A stretch of 64,000 bases of DNA from assembly GCA_014871385.1 (NCBI GenBank), contig CM026433.1, forward strand, positions 3,174,474 to 3,238,473. The letters run 5' to 3'. Shown here piece after piece: positions 11,729 to 24,130 of this stretch. Made by a program: the position numbers and the translations under genes. This stretch comes from Ceratodon purpureus (taxonomy: Eukaryota; Streptophyta; Bryopsida; Pseudoditrichales; Ditrichaceae). The notes below the pieces were generated by a model that saw only the letters and a program-made list of their open reading frames with translations, was not told where the DNA came from and made no database searches. Position 1 is the first letter of the stretch. Each line of letters opens with the position of its first letter.

Positions 11729-14609
11729 ATGAGGAGAAAGGAGAGTCTGGCGTCTACAGCTCTAGATACTGTCGTGAAGAGTACACCAGAGGATTTCCAG
11801 CCTTCTAACTCTCTGTTTCCAGATCTAGAGAACACCATGACTGAGTACTTCGATCTTACTGATTTTCAAATTTATGAGGACGCCAGGACTGAGTACTTCG
11901 ACACAGAGGCTTGCTTTACAATCTCAGAGAATACCGTCACACAACATGTCGAGCCCAGTGCTGGATTACGCATCAAAATAACTGATGTGATTGACCATGT
12001 CGAGCCTGCTAAAGAGCAAGCCATGATAGAGCACTTTGAGCTTGCGCAAGGGTCAAGAGGAAGCCTGCCTGAAGCTGAATTAGATTGCCATGGGCGGGTT
12101 ATAGAACTACGTCGCTGTGCTCATCCTACTGATTCGCCACTTGTTGCAGATTACTCTCAATTTGACCTATCAAAGTTTATCAGGTTGTCTTCTGAATCTT
12201 TCCCTGACCTGGAAGGCCCTCAGTTGAAGCTCTTGAGCGATCTCTGCCTTACTGCTCATCGTTCTGAGGAGTTTTTCCTCAGCGTTGCTAAAAACCAATG
12301 GGTTCGGACGTCTGTCACCTCTGATAGGCCCCCTGATGTCTTCTTTTCTGCAACTTCCGCAGACGAAGAGTGCTCTAAACTCATCTCTAGCGTCACCATC
12401 CACAGTAATGTTCTACCATGTGATCCATTCTGGACAAAGCTCCGGGCTATGAGAGATTGGGCAAGCCAGAGAGTGCATTTTCCTTTCTCTATACTCAAGG
12501 AAGCAGTACTGGAAGGAAACTCACTAATGAAGCAGCTGGTGGAATGGAGAGAGAAAAGAGAAGAATGTGACATTGGTAAGCATGGGTTAAAAAGATCCCT
12601 CGATGGAAAACTTTTACAAAAGAATTTGAGGTTACTCTGGGAAATTCGGGCTGATGTGAAGCCAGTGAAACTCATTGCAGAGGGTTCTGATGGGACGCTA
12701 TGGTTGGTAACCTGGAGAGGTGGTATATTTGCTAGAAAAGATCGCAGAATGATTTCCAACAACTCCATCGATCCTAAAATTGCCGTCGACACAGAACTCA
12801 ACGTTGTGGAGAAGCTATTTCATCCAAATATTGTTTATACCTTTGGCGTCTCTAATGCTGGAAACACGAACTCTCTTTTTATGGAATATATGCAAAGTGA
12901 TCTTTCTCATTTTATTCTCGATAGAGTTCGTATAACCGATGGCGATGAGCCACCGTTCTCACACCAAGATTCCATCGATGTACTTCTGCAATTTGCACAA
13001 GCAATGGCGTATATGCACAGGGAGGACGTGGTACATGGGGATCTGAAGTCTCTCAATATCCTCATAAGCGAGATTTTGATTTCAGAGAATGAAAAGCATT
13101 TTTTAGTCAAGGTCGCGGATTTTGGAAGTGCCCGATCCATGATCAGCTCCGACTCTGGATCCGCAGGTTTCAAACCAGGACCTGCGACCACCAAGTATGC
13201 TGCACCAGAGGTTTTGAAGATGCGTGAAGACAAGGACTTCGTTATCTCGATTCCTAAAGCACTCGATGTCTACAGCTTTGGGATTGTAGCATTTGAGGTT
13301 CTTACAGGGGAGGAGCTCTATTGCGACGTGAATTCTCAGACCAAATTGAAGAGAGGCATAATCGATGGAACTCTAAGACCGTCTCTTCGTCAAGAATGCC
13401 AGAGAGAGAACTTTCTAAATGACGAGAGGATGATATCACTTGTTGAGAGTTGCTGGCATGGTGACCCCTCTATGAGACCGTCATTTTCGAAAATCGTTGA
13501 AGCGCTTCACAGCATCGGAGTAAAAATTCTGGTGCGATTCTGACGATGCTTTCCAATTCATGTTTTTACACTCTTGCTTTCATTGAATCGATGTGTCTGG
13601 CAGAACGGGTTGAACGTCAACTTTCATAAGTGGTGGAAGTATTGTTGAACGTCCATGCTTATCTGAACAGATTCTGAAACGATCACACAATTGATTTGAC
13701 ATAAGTAGTGTAATCTCTGCTGTATTATTTGCGGACAAACCTGCCGTTTTTTAAACCGCGGGAACCAACTACAAGTTTTTGGCCGATGCTCCTTACATGA
13801 ACATGAACAAGATACTGTGTTTTTACACTTCATATAAAGCTCTCCAGGAAGTACTATTAAATACTTACAGCTAAATGTTTCCTACGTTTTATAGAATCCA
13901 ACATCTCGGAGTGACCACCATCCACGACAAGAAAAATTTCTTGGTGCCACTCCAGGTGTTCTTGAGGTAATTATAAACACAACCTTAATATCAGTTACGA
14001 AGAGAACCTATAACTTGGTTCACATGTTAGAGCTGCAGAGTGAGGAATTCAGTTCAGATTTACTTGGAGGAATCAGATCAGCGATCATAGTGTTAAGTCA
14101 AATCTGTCCACAGTCATGATGTTATTTCATTGTTCCCAGAGGATTCATCAGCTGCTGGAACCGATTAAATAAGATGTTTTTGCTACCCTTCTTTCGCAAT
14201 TCTAGCCTGATTTTCTATATACACGGTTGCATCAAAGCTTAGGTGCAGGGACAGTACCTTCTAAAACCGGTCAGGAATTCAATGTGCATTGGTATGCCGT
14301 GAGATGAAGACGTATCTGTCTCCGTCTGAAGGTTCAATACTCATAAGTCACATTTAATATTCGACGACTTGGGGTACTTTGATTACTAAATGATACATGT
14401 TCTTAATTTCCAGGTGCCGACGCCTGTAAAAGAAAGCCATCGACAGTCTCGAGTTCCTCTTCAGGTAACTAGGGCTGCAACCTCACCATACATAACTGGA
14501 ATAATAATTAGCTATCTGTATCTTTTGAAGGAAGATTGTAATAATTTGTAGAATTCTTTTACAAGAGGTTCAAGATTCACAGGTTCCAGATGTTGCTGGT
14601 TCACAGTAA
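11729..14609 (+). CDS. Family-2 kinase with long N-terminal domain
   Basis: The main exon (11729-13531, 601 codons) starts MRRKESLAST, chosen by alignment to the paralogue at 18-20 kb. Repeated short motifs (MTEYFD, RTEYFD, EHFELAQGSRGSLP) precede a shared domain with FPDLEGPQLKLLSDLCL, SEEFF, WVRTSV and IHSNVLP, which I cannot name. The kinase follows: degenerate loop AEGSDGTLWLVTW, Lys in FARKD, HGDLKSLNIL, DFGSA, YAAPEVL, DVYSFGIVAFEVLTG. A phase-0 donor follows KIL. Two downstream exons (13895-13966, 14414-14464) match exons of the minus-strand paralogue (17839-17765, 17468-17418) in length and sequence (PTS.S..H.RQEKF; SRVPLQ), which supports them. The terminal exon is uncertain: 14583-14609 ends in TAA, while 14654-14707 and 15002-15106 are alternative phase-0 exons. 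Reading through the donor stops at 13543. Confidence 0.78.
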
Positions 14610-15106
14610 TTCCCACTAATTCTCAACTGATTCAGTGGATTGTGAATTAGCAGGTGCACTCCACATGTGCGGAGGCCAGATCGAAGTCTGTATTCAGTTT
14701 CTCCTCGGTATTTCAAAGATGACTTGTAAATATTGAAACATGTATGTTCCTCCATTAAGTTAACACTTCCTCACTTACATTGCCTATGTAATTTGATGAA
14801 ACAGTTGAGTGCATGCGTTAAAGCATATGCAGTGCCTGGCGGATCTACGCACTTTACCTTCATATTTTGCGGCTTGGCTGTCATTAATTTTCTCGGATGC
14901 ACGGGCATCAAAGATCCCAAGAGCAGGATCAGGAAACCAGTCTGCCATCCGATTTTCGTCTTCTCACCAATTGATCAACTCTTATTTCAAATGTTTTTCA
15001 GGAAATGAATTTGTCTTATATGGTGCAGCAGGAGTGGGTCGGAATGAGAAGTCAGATTCTGAAGTTCGACGGCTTGAACGTCGGCAGCTTCACCGAAGCC
15101 TTTTAG

Positions 15107-17417
15107 ATTGCCTGATGAGGAAGGATGTTCAACTCAGGGGAGTCACAAGACTCAAAAGCCAAGTTCGCCACCAACAATCCATCACCGATCTGCCGCCTTC
15201 AGAATTGAATCTGACCATTACAGACGGGGTTCATCTTGGTGCTGCTTCAGTGTTTCGCAGTGCCTACTTGTATACCTTGAGAAGATGAAAAAATCGTTGG
15301 GTTTAGTATAAGTTGGGTGCACGGTGTAAAGATTGGGGGTCATTTCCTTTGAGATTCTTAGTTCAGTTTATGAAGCTCCTTAGGGCTTGGGCAAGACTGT
15401 CCATTTAAGATCGAGATAAGAAAAACTGTGTTGTAAAGGGTAGGTAAATGCTATGATCTATAGATGGTATGTTGAGGGGCTCAGTTCTAAAGTCTCTGCA
15501 AAAATTGTGAACATATCTGCAATCTCATTTAAACAGTCTACTATGTTCCACTTTTGTAACCCTATCTCACTACAGCAGGGGTCATTAATTGAAAATTGAG
15601 CATAAACTGACATCACATGACCAGTAAGGTTAAGTTGGAGTTTGTAGCACAAGAAAGCAAGTAAAATTAAGTATCAGAGCTAACAGTCCAGCTCCTTGAT
15701 GTCTCGAGTGAAAAATATATCCAGTCAATAGCCAGCGTCGAATGAAACTTCGGTTTCCGGAAAGGAGACCAACGTGAATTAAGGTGTGCAGTAGAGTTGC
15801 AATAAACTAGGGATGTGATAAACAAAAAATTGAGAATTTCCGTTTGACTGAGTTAGTTTTGGTGGAATGTGAACTAGTTTGGGTGACAGTGAGGTAGTTT
15901 TGGTGAACTGTGAGCTAGTTTTGTGATTACACTGCCACATAATGTCAAGTTGTGGTTTTTTTAAAGTAGTCTTGTGTGCGATTTTTTGTGATATTAGTTA
16001 ACCGTTTTAGGTGTTTTTATGTGTTTAAAAGGATAGCACCTCCACACTCAGTTTAGGAAGAGTCTAGTATGCATAAACACTTTAGGAAGAGTCTAGTATA
16101 CACACTCAGTTTAGGAAGAGTCTAGTATGTGATAGAATAGTTAACTTTGTCTATAATTTACACCTATAGGACAAGCAAAAAGGTTGGAATGCATCATCGC
16201 AATTATACCAGAATTTTAAACCTTCTCCAAAATCCAAATCCACTGCGTCTAATCCTGTATCGTGAAGGCTTACTAATAAGTCTGAGCATGCTCAGTCTGA
16301 GCATGCTCGACATTTGCAGTCTTTGTCCAGGATGCAGTGCATGCATCGTTTGGTATATAATTTGGCAACCTCCTTATATACAAAGGTTTGGCAGACCCCT
16401 TCGCCTTCTCAATACGGACAAGGTCGACGTATTTCAACACTCGAGTGAACGATTTCTTCATCTTCCAGATCCTATGTGCCACAACAATCTGTCAATCATG
16501 AGTGTCAACACGCAGAACTTCGGCATAGTGGCAACAAACAATTTTGATTCACCTCGCAAGACAGAGAAATAAAAGAGAGATCAAGTCGAAGTAGACTGTA
16601 TTGTTGCCATTTAAAAGTTGGAACAAGCTGTACCTTCAGCACCTTCACCTAGCAGAATTGGGATCATGCAATCAAAGTCATGTGAGCATATATATACTGT
16701 CACAGTGATGGAACTAAAACGAATGGTCGAGTTTGTGACAAGGAAAGGGAAGATAGCCTACTGTGACGCCCATGGTGAGCAGAATGTATTGTGGCAAAGT
16801 CAGAATCAACAGCTCTTGAGTTAAATTCAATAATCAGGCGCAGCTTCTGTCTCCAAAAATTGCCAAACCACAACAAACAACCCTGCTTATCAAGTCTTCC
16901 TTCTACTCTGACCGCGTCTAGGGGCTTCAGGTATTGGAAGATTACCATAATACCCTAAGACCTCTGAATTGACATTTGTGAACTAAACTAATCCTGTATT
17001 TGAAGTGTCGTATCTTATTGTCGATGGGCCATCGAAAAATAGGTGGCGCTCGGTATTTGCAGAAGTACATGTATCATGCCATTCTGTTGGATCAATTGTA
17101 ATGCCAACATCGGCGAGGTAAAGGTAACCAAGTGGAGTAGAAGTTGATTATTTACAAGTCATCTCTGAAATATTGTCGAAAGATTGAACACTGATTTCGA
17201 TCGGCCTTCAGTGCATGTGGCGTGCACCTGTTAATTCACAATCCATTGAATTAGTTGAACACCAATGGAATGAAGTAGCTTTAGGAACATATGACGCGGA
17301 CAGTACGAAGCATTTTGGTGTTATAATGTCTTGTATGAACGAGAATTCGTTAAATCTACCAACATTAACTGTAAATGACATCAACTGTTTGCTGTAAATG
17401 GGCGTGCTCCTGATTAC
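15107..17417. other. Intergenic region with short tandem repeats
   Basis: It lies between the convergent 3' ends of two family-2 kinase genes. It holds the inverted copy of the 2.8-kb repeat (15931-16010), a degenerate repeat of AGTTTTGGTGAA-like units (about 15855-15915), three copies of a 20-bp unit (16050-16128), and a doubled AGTCTGAGCATGCTC near 16277-16305. Long minus-strand frames near 16.3-16.9 kb lack any recognisable motif, but could hide further 3' exons of the neighbouring gene. Confidence 0.4.
16050..16128. repeat. Three copies of TTTAGGAAGAGTCTAGTAT
   Basis: The 19-bp unit TTTAGGAAGAGTCTAGTAT occurs three times within about 80 bp, twice preceded by CACACTCAG. This is a local tandem duplication in non-coding DNA. 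Confidence 0.75.
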
Positions 17418-19987
17418 CTGAAGAGGAACTCGAGATGGATTGTGACTGTTTATTACAGGTGCCGGTTCCTGCAAAGACAAATCACCTTAAGAGTTAAAAA
17501 CACTACCATGTTTTCTATTTCTTTGGTATTCTTGATTACTCCAAAATGCTGAAAAATAGGTAGTTCCTAGTCGAATGATAATTCCTATTATATTGTTCAC
17601 CAATTTACGGTACATGAATCTGAACCTCAGGTTAATGAAAGGCAAATATAAGTCGCCAAAAACAAGAGGAGTGCTGGATTTGTAGTTCAGCGAAGACATC
17701 TTCATTCACCTCAGCTTGTAAATCCACTTTGTTATTGATGTTAAAAGATTGTATTCCTAATTACCTCAAGTGCACAATTTGGTGCGTCATCAACAAATTT
17801 TTCTTGACGTCGATGGCGGCCACTGCATGAAGTTGGCTTCTGTAAAAACATAAATTCGATTACCTTAATAAACTTAAAACAGTGTCTCTACTATCAAGTT
17901 CTCGCACACCATAAAATAAAACCAAAATTTCTTATTCCTGTTCATGCTAGCAATTGGGGAACAAGATGAACTAAAGAATCTGGAAATCCAGACTTGCGAA
18001 ACTAAGGTAACCTGGTTCTGCAGTAAAACGATATAGGAACAAATCAAGTTATAAGCAATTAAAGATTCCAAACACTTTTTAATGATTAGATAACCATGAA
18101 CTGTAAGCATAATATTCACTCTAGATAGATAACATCCAATTCGTTACACAGGTTGAGCAAAATGAAAATGAGAAATAAAGTGAACATACATGAAGCACAG
18201 GACTAGAATCATACCAGAATTTGAGCTCGGATGTCCGTCAGCTCTTTCACGATTTTTGGGAAAGAAGGTCTTTTGGAGGGATCACCGTGCCAACAACTCT
18301 CAATAAGTGATAACAATCCATCATCATGTAGAAAGTTCTCTTTTTCGCAATCTTCACGAAGGGGTGGTCTCAGTTTACCATTAATTATGTCTTCCTTCAT
18401 TTTCCTCTGAGAATGCTCGTTTGCGTAGAGCTCCTCTCCTGTAAGAACCTCGAATGCTACAATGCCATAGCTGTAGACATCCAGTGCTTTAGGAAGAGAG
18501 ATATCCACATTCTTGTCAACACGCCTCCTCAAAACTTCTGGTGCTGCATACTTGGTAGTTGCAGCTCCTGGTTTGAAATCTGTGGATTTAGGATTCGAGC
18601 TCACAAACTGAGCACTCCCAAAATCAGCAACCTTCACCAAATAACGCTTTACATTCTCTGATATCAACACTTCACTAACAAGGATATTATGAGCCTTCAG
18701 ATCCCCGTGTACTACACTCTCTCCGTGCATGTGTGCCATTGCTTTTGCAAATTGCAGGAGTATATCGACTGAGTCCTGGTGTGAGAACGGTGGCTCGTTG
18801 TCATCTGTGTCACGAACTCGGTCAAGAATCAATTGGGAAAGATCACCTTGCATATACTCCATGAATAAGGAGCTCTTGTTTACAGCATAAGAGACACCAA
18901 AGCTATATACCATGTGTGGATGAGAAAGCTGCTCCACGACGTTGAGCTCCGTGTCGATGGCATCTCTGGGGTCAGAATTGTCGTTAATGTTGGAAGTTCT
19001 TGTGCGATCTTTTCTCACAAACAGACCACCTCTCCACCTTACCAACCATACAGTCCCATCAGACCCTTTTGCAAACTGTTTTAATGTCGTTACATCGGCC
19101 CGTATATCCCAAAATAGCCTCAAAGGGTCACTTCTAGTATTTCCATCCACAGATCTTTTCAATCCGTGCTGACCAATTTCACATGCTTCTTTCTTCATCC
19201 TCCATTCCTGCAACTTCTGCATCAATGTGTTCCCTTCATGTAATGCCTCCTTGAAAACAGCACAAGGAAAATGCACTCTCTTGCTTGCATCATTTCTCGT
19301 AGCCTGAATGTTTGTCCAGAATGGATCACGTGGTAGAACGTTACTATGGATGGTGATGCTGGAAATGAGTTTGCAACGTTCTTCGACCTTCAATGTTGGA
19401 GAAAATAATTCCTGAGGAGCTTTATCAGAAGCAACAGATGTTCTGACCCATTGATTTTTCGCAACACTGAGAAAAAACTCCTCAGAACGATGAGCAGTAA
19501 GGCATAGTTCACTCAAAAACTCCAATTGTGGCCCTTTCAAGTCAGGGAAAGATTCACTCGAGAACCTGATAAACTTGTCTCTCCCAAGTTCACTACAATC
19601 TGCAACAATTGGTGACTCAGCAGGTTGAGCATTGCGTAATTTTATAACGCGACGATAACGATCTAAATCAGCTCTAGGCAGGCTGCCTCTCGACCCTTGC
19701 GCAAGCTCGAATTGCTCAATCATGACACGGTCTTCAGCAGGCTCGGCATTCTCACTCACGTCAGTATGTTCGATGTGCACTTCAATTGGCTCGACCTGCT
19801 GAAGGATGATGTTCTCTTCAATTGGGAAAATATTAGGCTCAAAGTACTCGGTCCTGGCGTCCGCTTGCATTGAAGAATCAGTAGCCGTCAAGTACTCAGT
19901 CATACTGTTATTAGAAAATAGAAAATTAGAAGGTTGGAAATCTTGTGCTGCGTTCTTCACGAGAGCCCCTAGACTAGTGGACGCCAT
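17418..19987 (-). CDS. Family-2 kinase, paralogue of the 11.7-kb gene
   Basis: The main exon runs 19987-18215 (591 codons); the chosen start is MASTSLGALVKN, and an upstream in-frame Met exists at 20029. N-terminal repeats of EYFEP/EYLTA type and ELAQGSRGSLP precede the shared domain (FPDLKGPQLEFLSELCL, SEEFF, WVRTSV, IHSNVLP). Kinase motifs: KGSDGTVWLVRW, LFVRKD, HGDLKAHNIL, DFGSA, YAAPEVL, DVYSYGIVAFEVLTG, RPSF. The exon ends QIL at a phase-0 donor. Two small exons follow: 17839-17765 (25 codons, KPTSCSGRHRRQEKF) and 17468-17418 (17 codons, SRVPLQ), each homologous to the matching exon of the convergent paralogue. Read-through of the donor stops immediately (18209), so a short isoform is possible. 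The last exon was not found. Confidence 0.8.
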
Positions 19988-21736
19988 ACCCTCCTCTCTT
20001 TGAAATGTTACCGCAGATTCTCTTAGCATCCGTAACGAAGGATGCCGATAATGAGAAACACTATTTCAGGTTTCAAGTGAATATTACCGTGCAGTTGACT
20101 CCGAGGCTTCAATACAGAGATAAATGCCGGCAGAGAAGATGACTCCATCCTCACTCAAAAAGTCCTGGAACAGAGCACAACAAGATATTAGTTTTCTGGA
20201 GAAAATCAAGCACATAACAAATGCGCTACAGGAAGAATCTGCTTCTGAAGTTCCTTAATGTGATGAGGTGCTACGTAAATAAACCTGCTTCACCCTCCCT
20301 TGACTTCTGTCACAAACCGTTGAGCTTTAATTTTTACATAGGTTATCTATGGCCATAAACCCAAACCAGTCTTTCCACAACCTCAAACACATCGGATAAC
20401 GTAGAAGTGATCGACGCAGCCTTTGTAACCTAAGCGGCTAAGCAAGGTGCAGCATATTTGGTATTTTTGGGAAAAAGTGAGGGACCCAACTCTTGTGGTA
20501 GATTCCTTGCGGTCACAGCTATACAACGTCTGGTCTACAACCTGGTCGAACAAATTCCAGAGCCATACCTCAAGATAAGGACCAAAGAGGTACGTAACCA
20601 ACGACAAACTTGTGCATCATCTTTCAATCACATTAATCTGGGTTAGAGACTCACCTGTGGTCGGAACTAGAAGTTGCCTCCAAACAGCTCCACCGACTCT
20701 CATTAAACGGATGCTCGCTAGCGTTCTTCTGGGTAAGGTCAGAAAACGAATAGCCTTCATTCCAATAGTTCTTTGGAATTCAACGTTCATGTCTACAGAT
20801 TGCACACATTTCCCTCCTCTGTACCTGATTTCTTCTGTGGCAAAGTTTACAAGCTGAGAACATCAGATGGAGAGTATGATTCTCTAACTGGACGAGATGC
20901 TAAGATGGTGTTCAAACAGAACCCACATCTCTTAACCCTAGCCTCTGCAGACAACCTCGCGCCAAGATGTAGTGGCAGCCATCACCGAAGTTCTCTCATA
21001 AAGTATTGAACAGAATAAAAAGTTGTCTGTATAATGTCTGCACACAAAAGTTGTCTGCATAATGTCTGCACTCAAAGTTGTCTGTACACTTATCTTGTGC
21101 ACTGTAGACATTACTGTTCAAGACCTTAGGTCAACATGTCGTTCGTAACTTCGCTCTTCCTCGTTTGCGAGTGTTGCTGCTTTTCAGTGGGATGCAGCTT
21201 CCGGTGCTGATTTTCGAAGGCGTCCTTCCAGCTGTTGGCCCGGATGGAGTGTACAGCTTCGAAGAGCGCCTGCAGCAGGGGATCGACATCCAGGTGCAGT
21301 ATCTTTACTTTGGACTCCTCTTTGATGAGCACTCTCGTACGACAGTAAACCCCTACTGCTGAACCGATTTTTGTTTAGGCTTCAAGTTTTATGTACAAAT
21401 TGAGTATTTTTTGTTCAAATGATCTACACAGCTTGTAGCAAGTTTCCTGAGCATCGGTGCTCCTCAAATGCACCTCAACTGGCATGAGCTATGCTACTTT
21501 TTTCTTTAACAGTGCACTATCACTCCTTTGAAGCTCAACAGGAGAATCAATGCTACGGTCTCTGCTTTGCTTTGCTATGGAATGATAGTAGATTTTTGCA
21601 ACACTTATTATTGACTTCGAGCTGCAAAAGACAAACATATAGAATTAATAAGGGTTTTGGAACATCTATCTGTAGCAAGTGCTTCTAAACTTTCTAGTTT
21701 CCATTTTGTATTGTCTTCCTAAGTAAAATCCTCCCG

Positions 21737-21899
21737 TCTTTGCTTCTGTAGTTGGAAACAATGTGGAAGCTGACCTAAACAAGTTCAAGGGGCAGTACTT
21801 CCAAACTCTACAACCAGCGCCTGACAGTGAAGATATGCTGGCCGATAGCTTCAATACAAACGCATCGTTCAACACTTTGGTAGAGCATTCTAAAGTTTG
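21737..21899 (+). other. Possible orphan terminal exon
   Basis: After CTTCTGTAG an open frame of about 50 codons begins VGNNVEADLNKFKGQYF and ends HSKV with TGA. An upstream open stretch near 21180-21290 (GPDGVYSFEERLQQGI, ending at CAG/GTGCAG) could belong with it. I do not recognise either. They may be the remains of a gene broken in this interval. Confidence 0.25.
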
Positions 21900-22055
21900 A
21901 ATACAAGAGGGAAAAGGTTGAATCGAGAACCTCTGTGCATGGTTAAAGACCTGCGGAGGGCGTGGTACAGTCTGACTCTAATTCAACTGGCTGAGTTGTG
22001 AGGGGATCTGGACAAATATGTTAGTGGGAAGAAAACCCATTTGCTAGAGGGAGGT

Positions 22056-22524
22056 TGTCACAACCAAAATATACACACCGTGATTAGGAGTGGCACCCAG
22101 AAGTAGTAACCGGGCTTAGTTAGTGATGGCTCACCCTGGAGCGGTGAGCATGTAAGTTAGGTTGACGCCGGTTGGGATGACTCTTGTTGGAGCCGGCAGG
22201 CGGACTTTGGCCTTGGGCCTAAAATGGGGTAGGAGCCATGTGAGGTGGTGACTAGTTGAGGTGGAATCCGGAGCTAAACAAGCAAGCCTGCTTGCTTTGG
22301 GAAGGCTCACTCCCACCTGGGAGTTGTCTCTTGGGTGTGGGTCATGGGGGTTAGACTTAATGAGTCTAGAGAGTCTTGCTAAGTGACTAAGTGCCACAAA
22401 GGAGTTGCACCCTGGACTAAACTAACGTGTGAGACTTGGATGTTTGAAGGTAGCGAGGAGTAATTGGTAACGCCGCGACAAACTTGGCCTTGTGGAGCGA
22501 CGAGTGTAAGTTTGGAGCGTGACA
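22056..22524. mobile_element. Candidate solo LTR
   Basis: The 469-bp, relatively GC-rich block starts TGTCACAACC and ends GCGTGACA, so its ends form the TG...CA inverted terminus (TGTCAC/GTGACA) usual for LTRs. The flanks GAGGT and AAGGT match at 4 of 5 bases, compatible with a 5-bp target duplication. No second LTR or retrotransposon genes are present. Confidence 0.45.
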
Positions 22525-22731
22525 AAGGTGCCCTTGGCTCGTCTGGGATGCTAGAAAGCGTGATGTATCTTGCTTTATGTGATCAATTACAAGCAGCATT
22601 AAATGCAAGCTGAATTGCTAACCTTCATCTTGGGCGTTATTAATGAAGTTTCAAGGCTAATAGAACTGTGCTTGACTTCTTTGTCGACAGGGTATAGAGT
22701 TAAGCTCCTGGTTCAACTCCCACTCTTCACA

Positions 22732-24130
22732 ATGCCAGAATTCAAAGCGGGCGAACCTTGGCCTTGGCCCTTGGGCGCCTTTGAGGAAGAACTGATCTCA
22801 GGCTTCACAATGCCAGAAGTTTTTGTGAGCCGGATTCTTTCCTCGGGAGTAGGCAAGAGCGAGAACGATTCGTCTTCAACACACAAAGGGCGGCCTTACA
22901 TTTGCAATGTATGTAGGATCGAGCTTTCATCTAAGCAATCTTTGGCCAGCCATTTGAACAAGCACAAGGCAGAGAGAGCGCCTAGTGTAACCGCCCAATT
23001 TGGAGGGAGAGCTGCAACATCCTCTTTTAGTCGGACAGTTGAGGAATCTGGTGTAATCGGGGGCTCAACAACTGGTGACAATGTTGCTGGAAACTTTCAT
23101 CATCAAACAATTTCATTTCAATTGCAGTCAAAGGATTTACCGAGCAGGCGCCTACTAGGCAAAGGTCTGGCCGGCTACGGATATGAGACGACATGGAAAG
23201 GAGAGAGATTTGTAAGAAAAGACTTCATTGGAGTGCCTAGGAGAATCTTTGAGAAAGAGGTAACTGTCTTGACGGGTCTTGAGAATCACAAGAATATTGT
23301 GAAAACATATGGTTGGACTGCTGACAAAAGGAGTTGCTCTCTTGTCTTGGAGTATATGGAAAATGATCTTCTAAGCTTGTTGGAAAAGAGGAATGAGATT
23401 GAACAAGATCTTGCTGACATTGGCGCCGGCTGTCTATCTTCTGCACCGACTATCAAGGGGCCTTTCGATCTGCCACAGGCCGTTGACATAATGTTACAGA
23501 TTGCTGCGGGCATGAAGGCCTTGCATGAGCAACGAATTGCCCACGGGGATCTGAAAACGAAGAACATTCTGGTCACTTCTGTGAACAATATAGATCAAAA
23601 TCTGATGACAGTGAAAGTGACCGATTTTGGTCTTGTTCGTTCCAAAAAAGAGAGCAAATTTATCGTTTCACGTCAAGTACAGAAGCTTGATATGATTCAA
23701 TGGAAAGCACCGGAGTACTTCATTGTGCGATTCAAAGAACTGAATAATTTGTCGAATGACAGAGACGGGATTATCTTCTCAGAGTCAGGTTCCAGTTCAG
23801 AATCTGAGACAGAATCGGAAGCGAGTGCAACCTCTCTTGTGGTCAATATGAGGCTCCCTGGAGTCGATGTCTTTGCTGCCGATGTTTACAGTTTTGGTCT
23901 AATATGCTCCCATGTCTTGACTGGCAATGATCCATATCCAAATCTCAACTGGAAAGAGCTGGGGTTTAAAGTCTTGTCTGGTTTGCGACCTAGCTTACCT
24001 GCTGAATGCCCCGCCTTGTTAAGAGATCTTTTGGAATCATGCTGGAGTGATGACCCTACTCAACGACCTACCTTCTCCACCATCCACTTGAGATTGGAAG
24101 ATTTTCATGCATCCGTGTTCCTCACATCAG
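22732..24130 (+). CDS. Exon 1: C2H2 zinc finger and family-1 kinase
   Basis: From the chosen Met (MPEFKAGEPWPWP), residues C58, C61, H74 and H78 form a canonical C-x2-C-x12-H-x3-H finger (YICNVC...SLASHLNKH). The kinase spans about residues 125-460: GKGLAGYGYETTW, Lys in [27 protein letters not shown], acidic insert SESGSSSESETESE, DVYSFG, RPTF. Both domains sit in one open frame, so the finger-kinase fusion needs no splice assumption. Read-through of the donor stops at 24168. Confidence 0.85.

Larger units (their letters stand above)
19988..22731. other. Intergenic region with repeats and a solo-LTR candidate
   Basis: It holds the promoter side of the minus-strand kinase, a short tandem repeat of AAAGTTGTCTG(T/C)ATAATGTC near 21020-21085, coding-like exon fragments at 21.2-21.9 kb, and a 469-bp candidate solo LTR (22056-22524). 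An acceptor-like site (CGACAG) just before 22691 suggests a 5'-UTR intron for the next gene. Confidence 0.4.

Noticed and set aside
12170..13233. Minus-strand frames of 77-181 codons
   Set aside because: Antisense shadows of the family-2 kinase exon.
14733..15288. 91- and 159-codon plus-strand frames
   Set aside because: They do not fit the acceptor and phase of the kinase tail exons, and no motif supports either. A shorter phase-0 exon (15002-15106) fits better, though still weakly.
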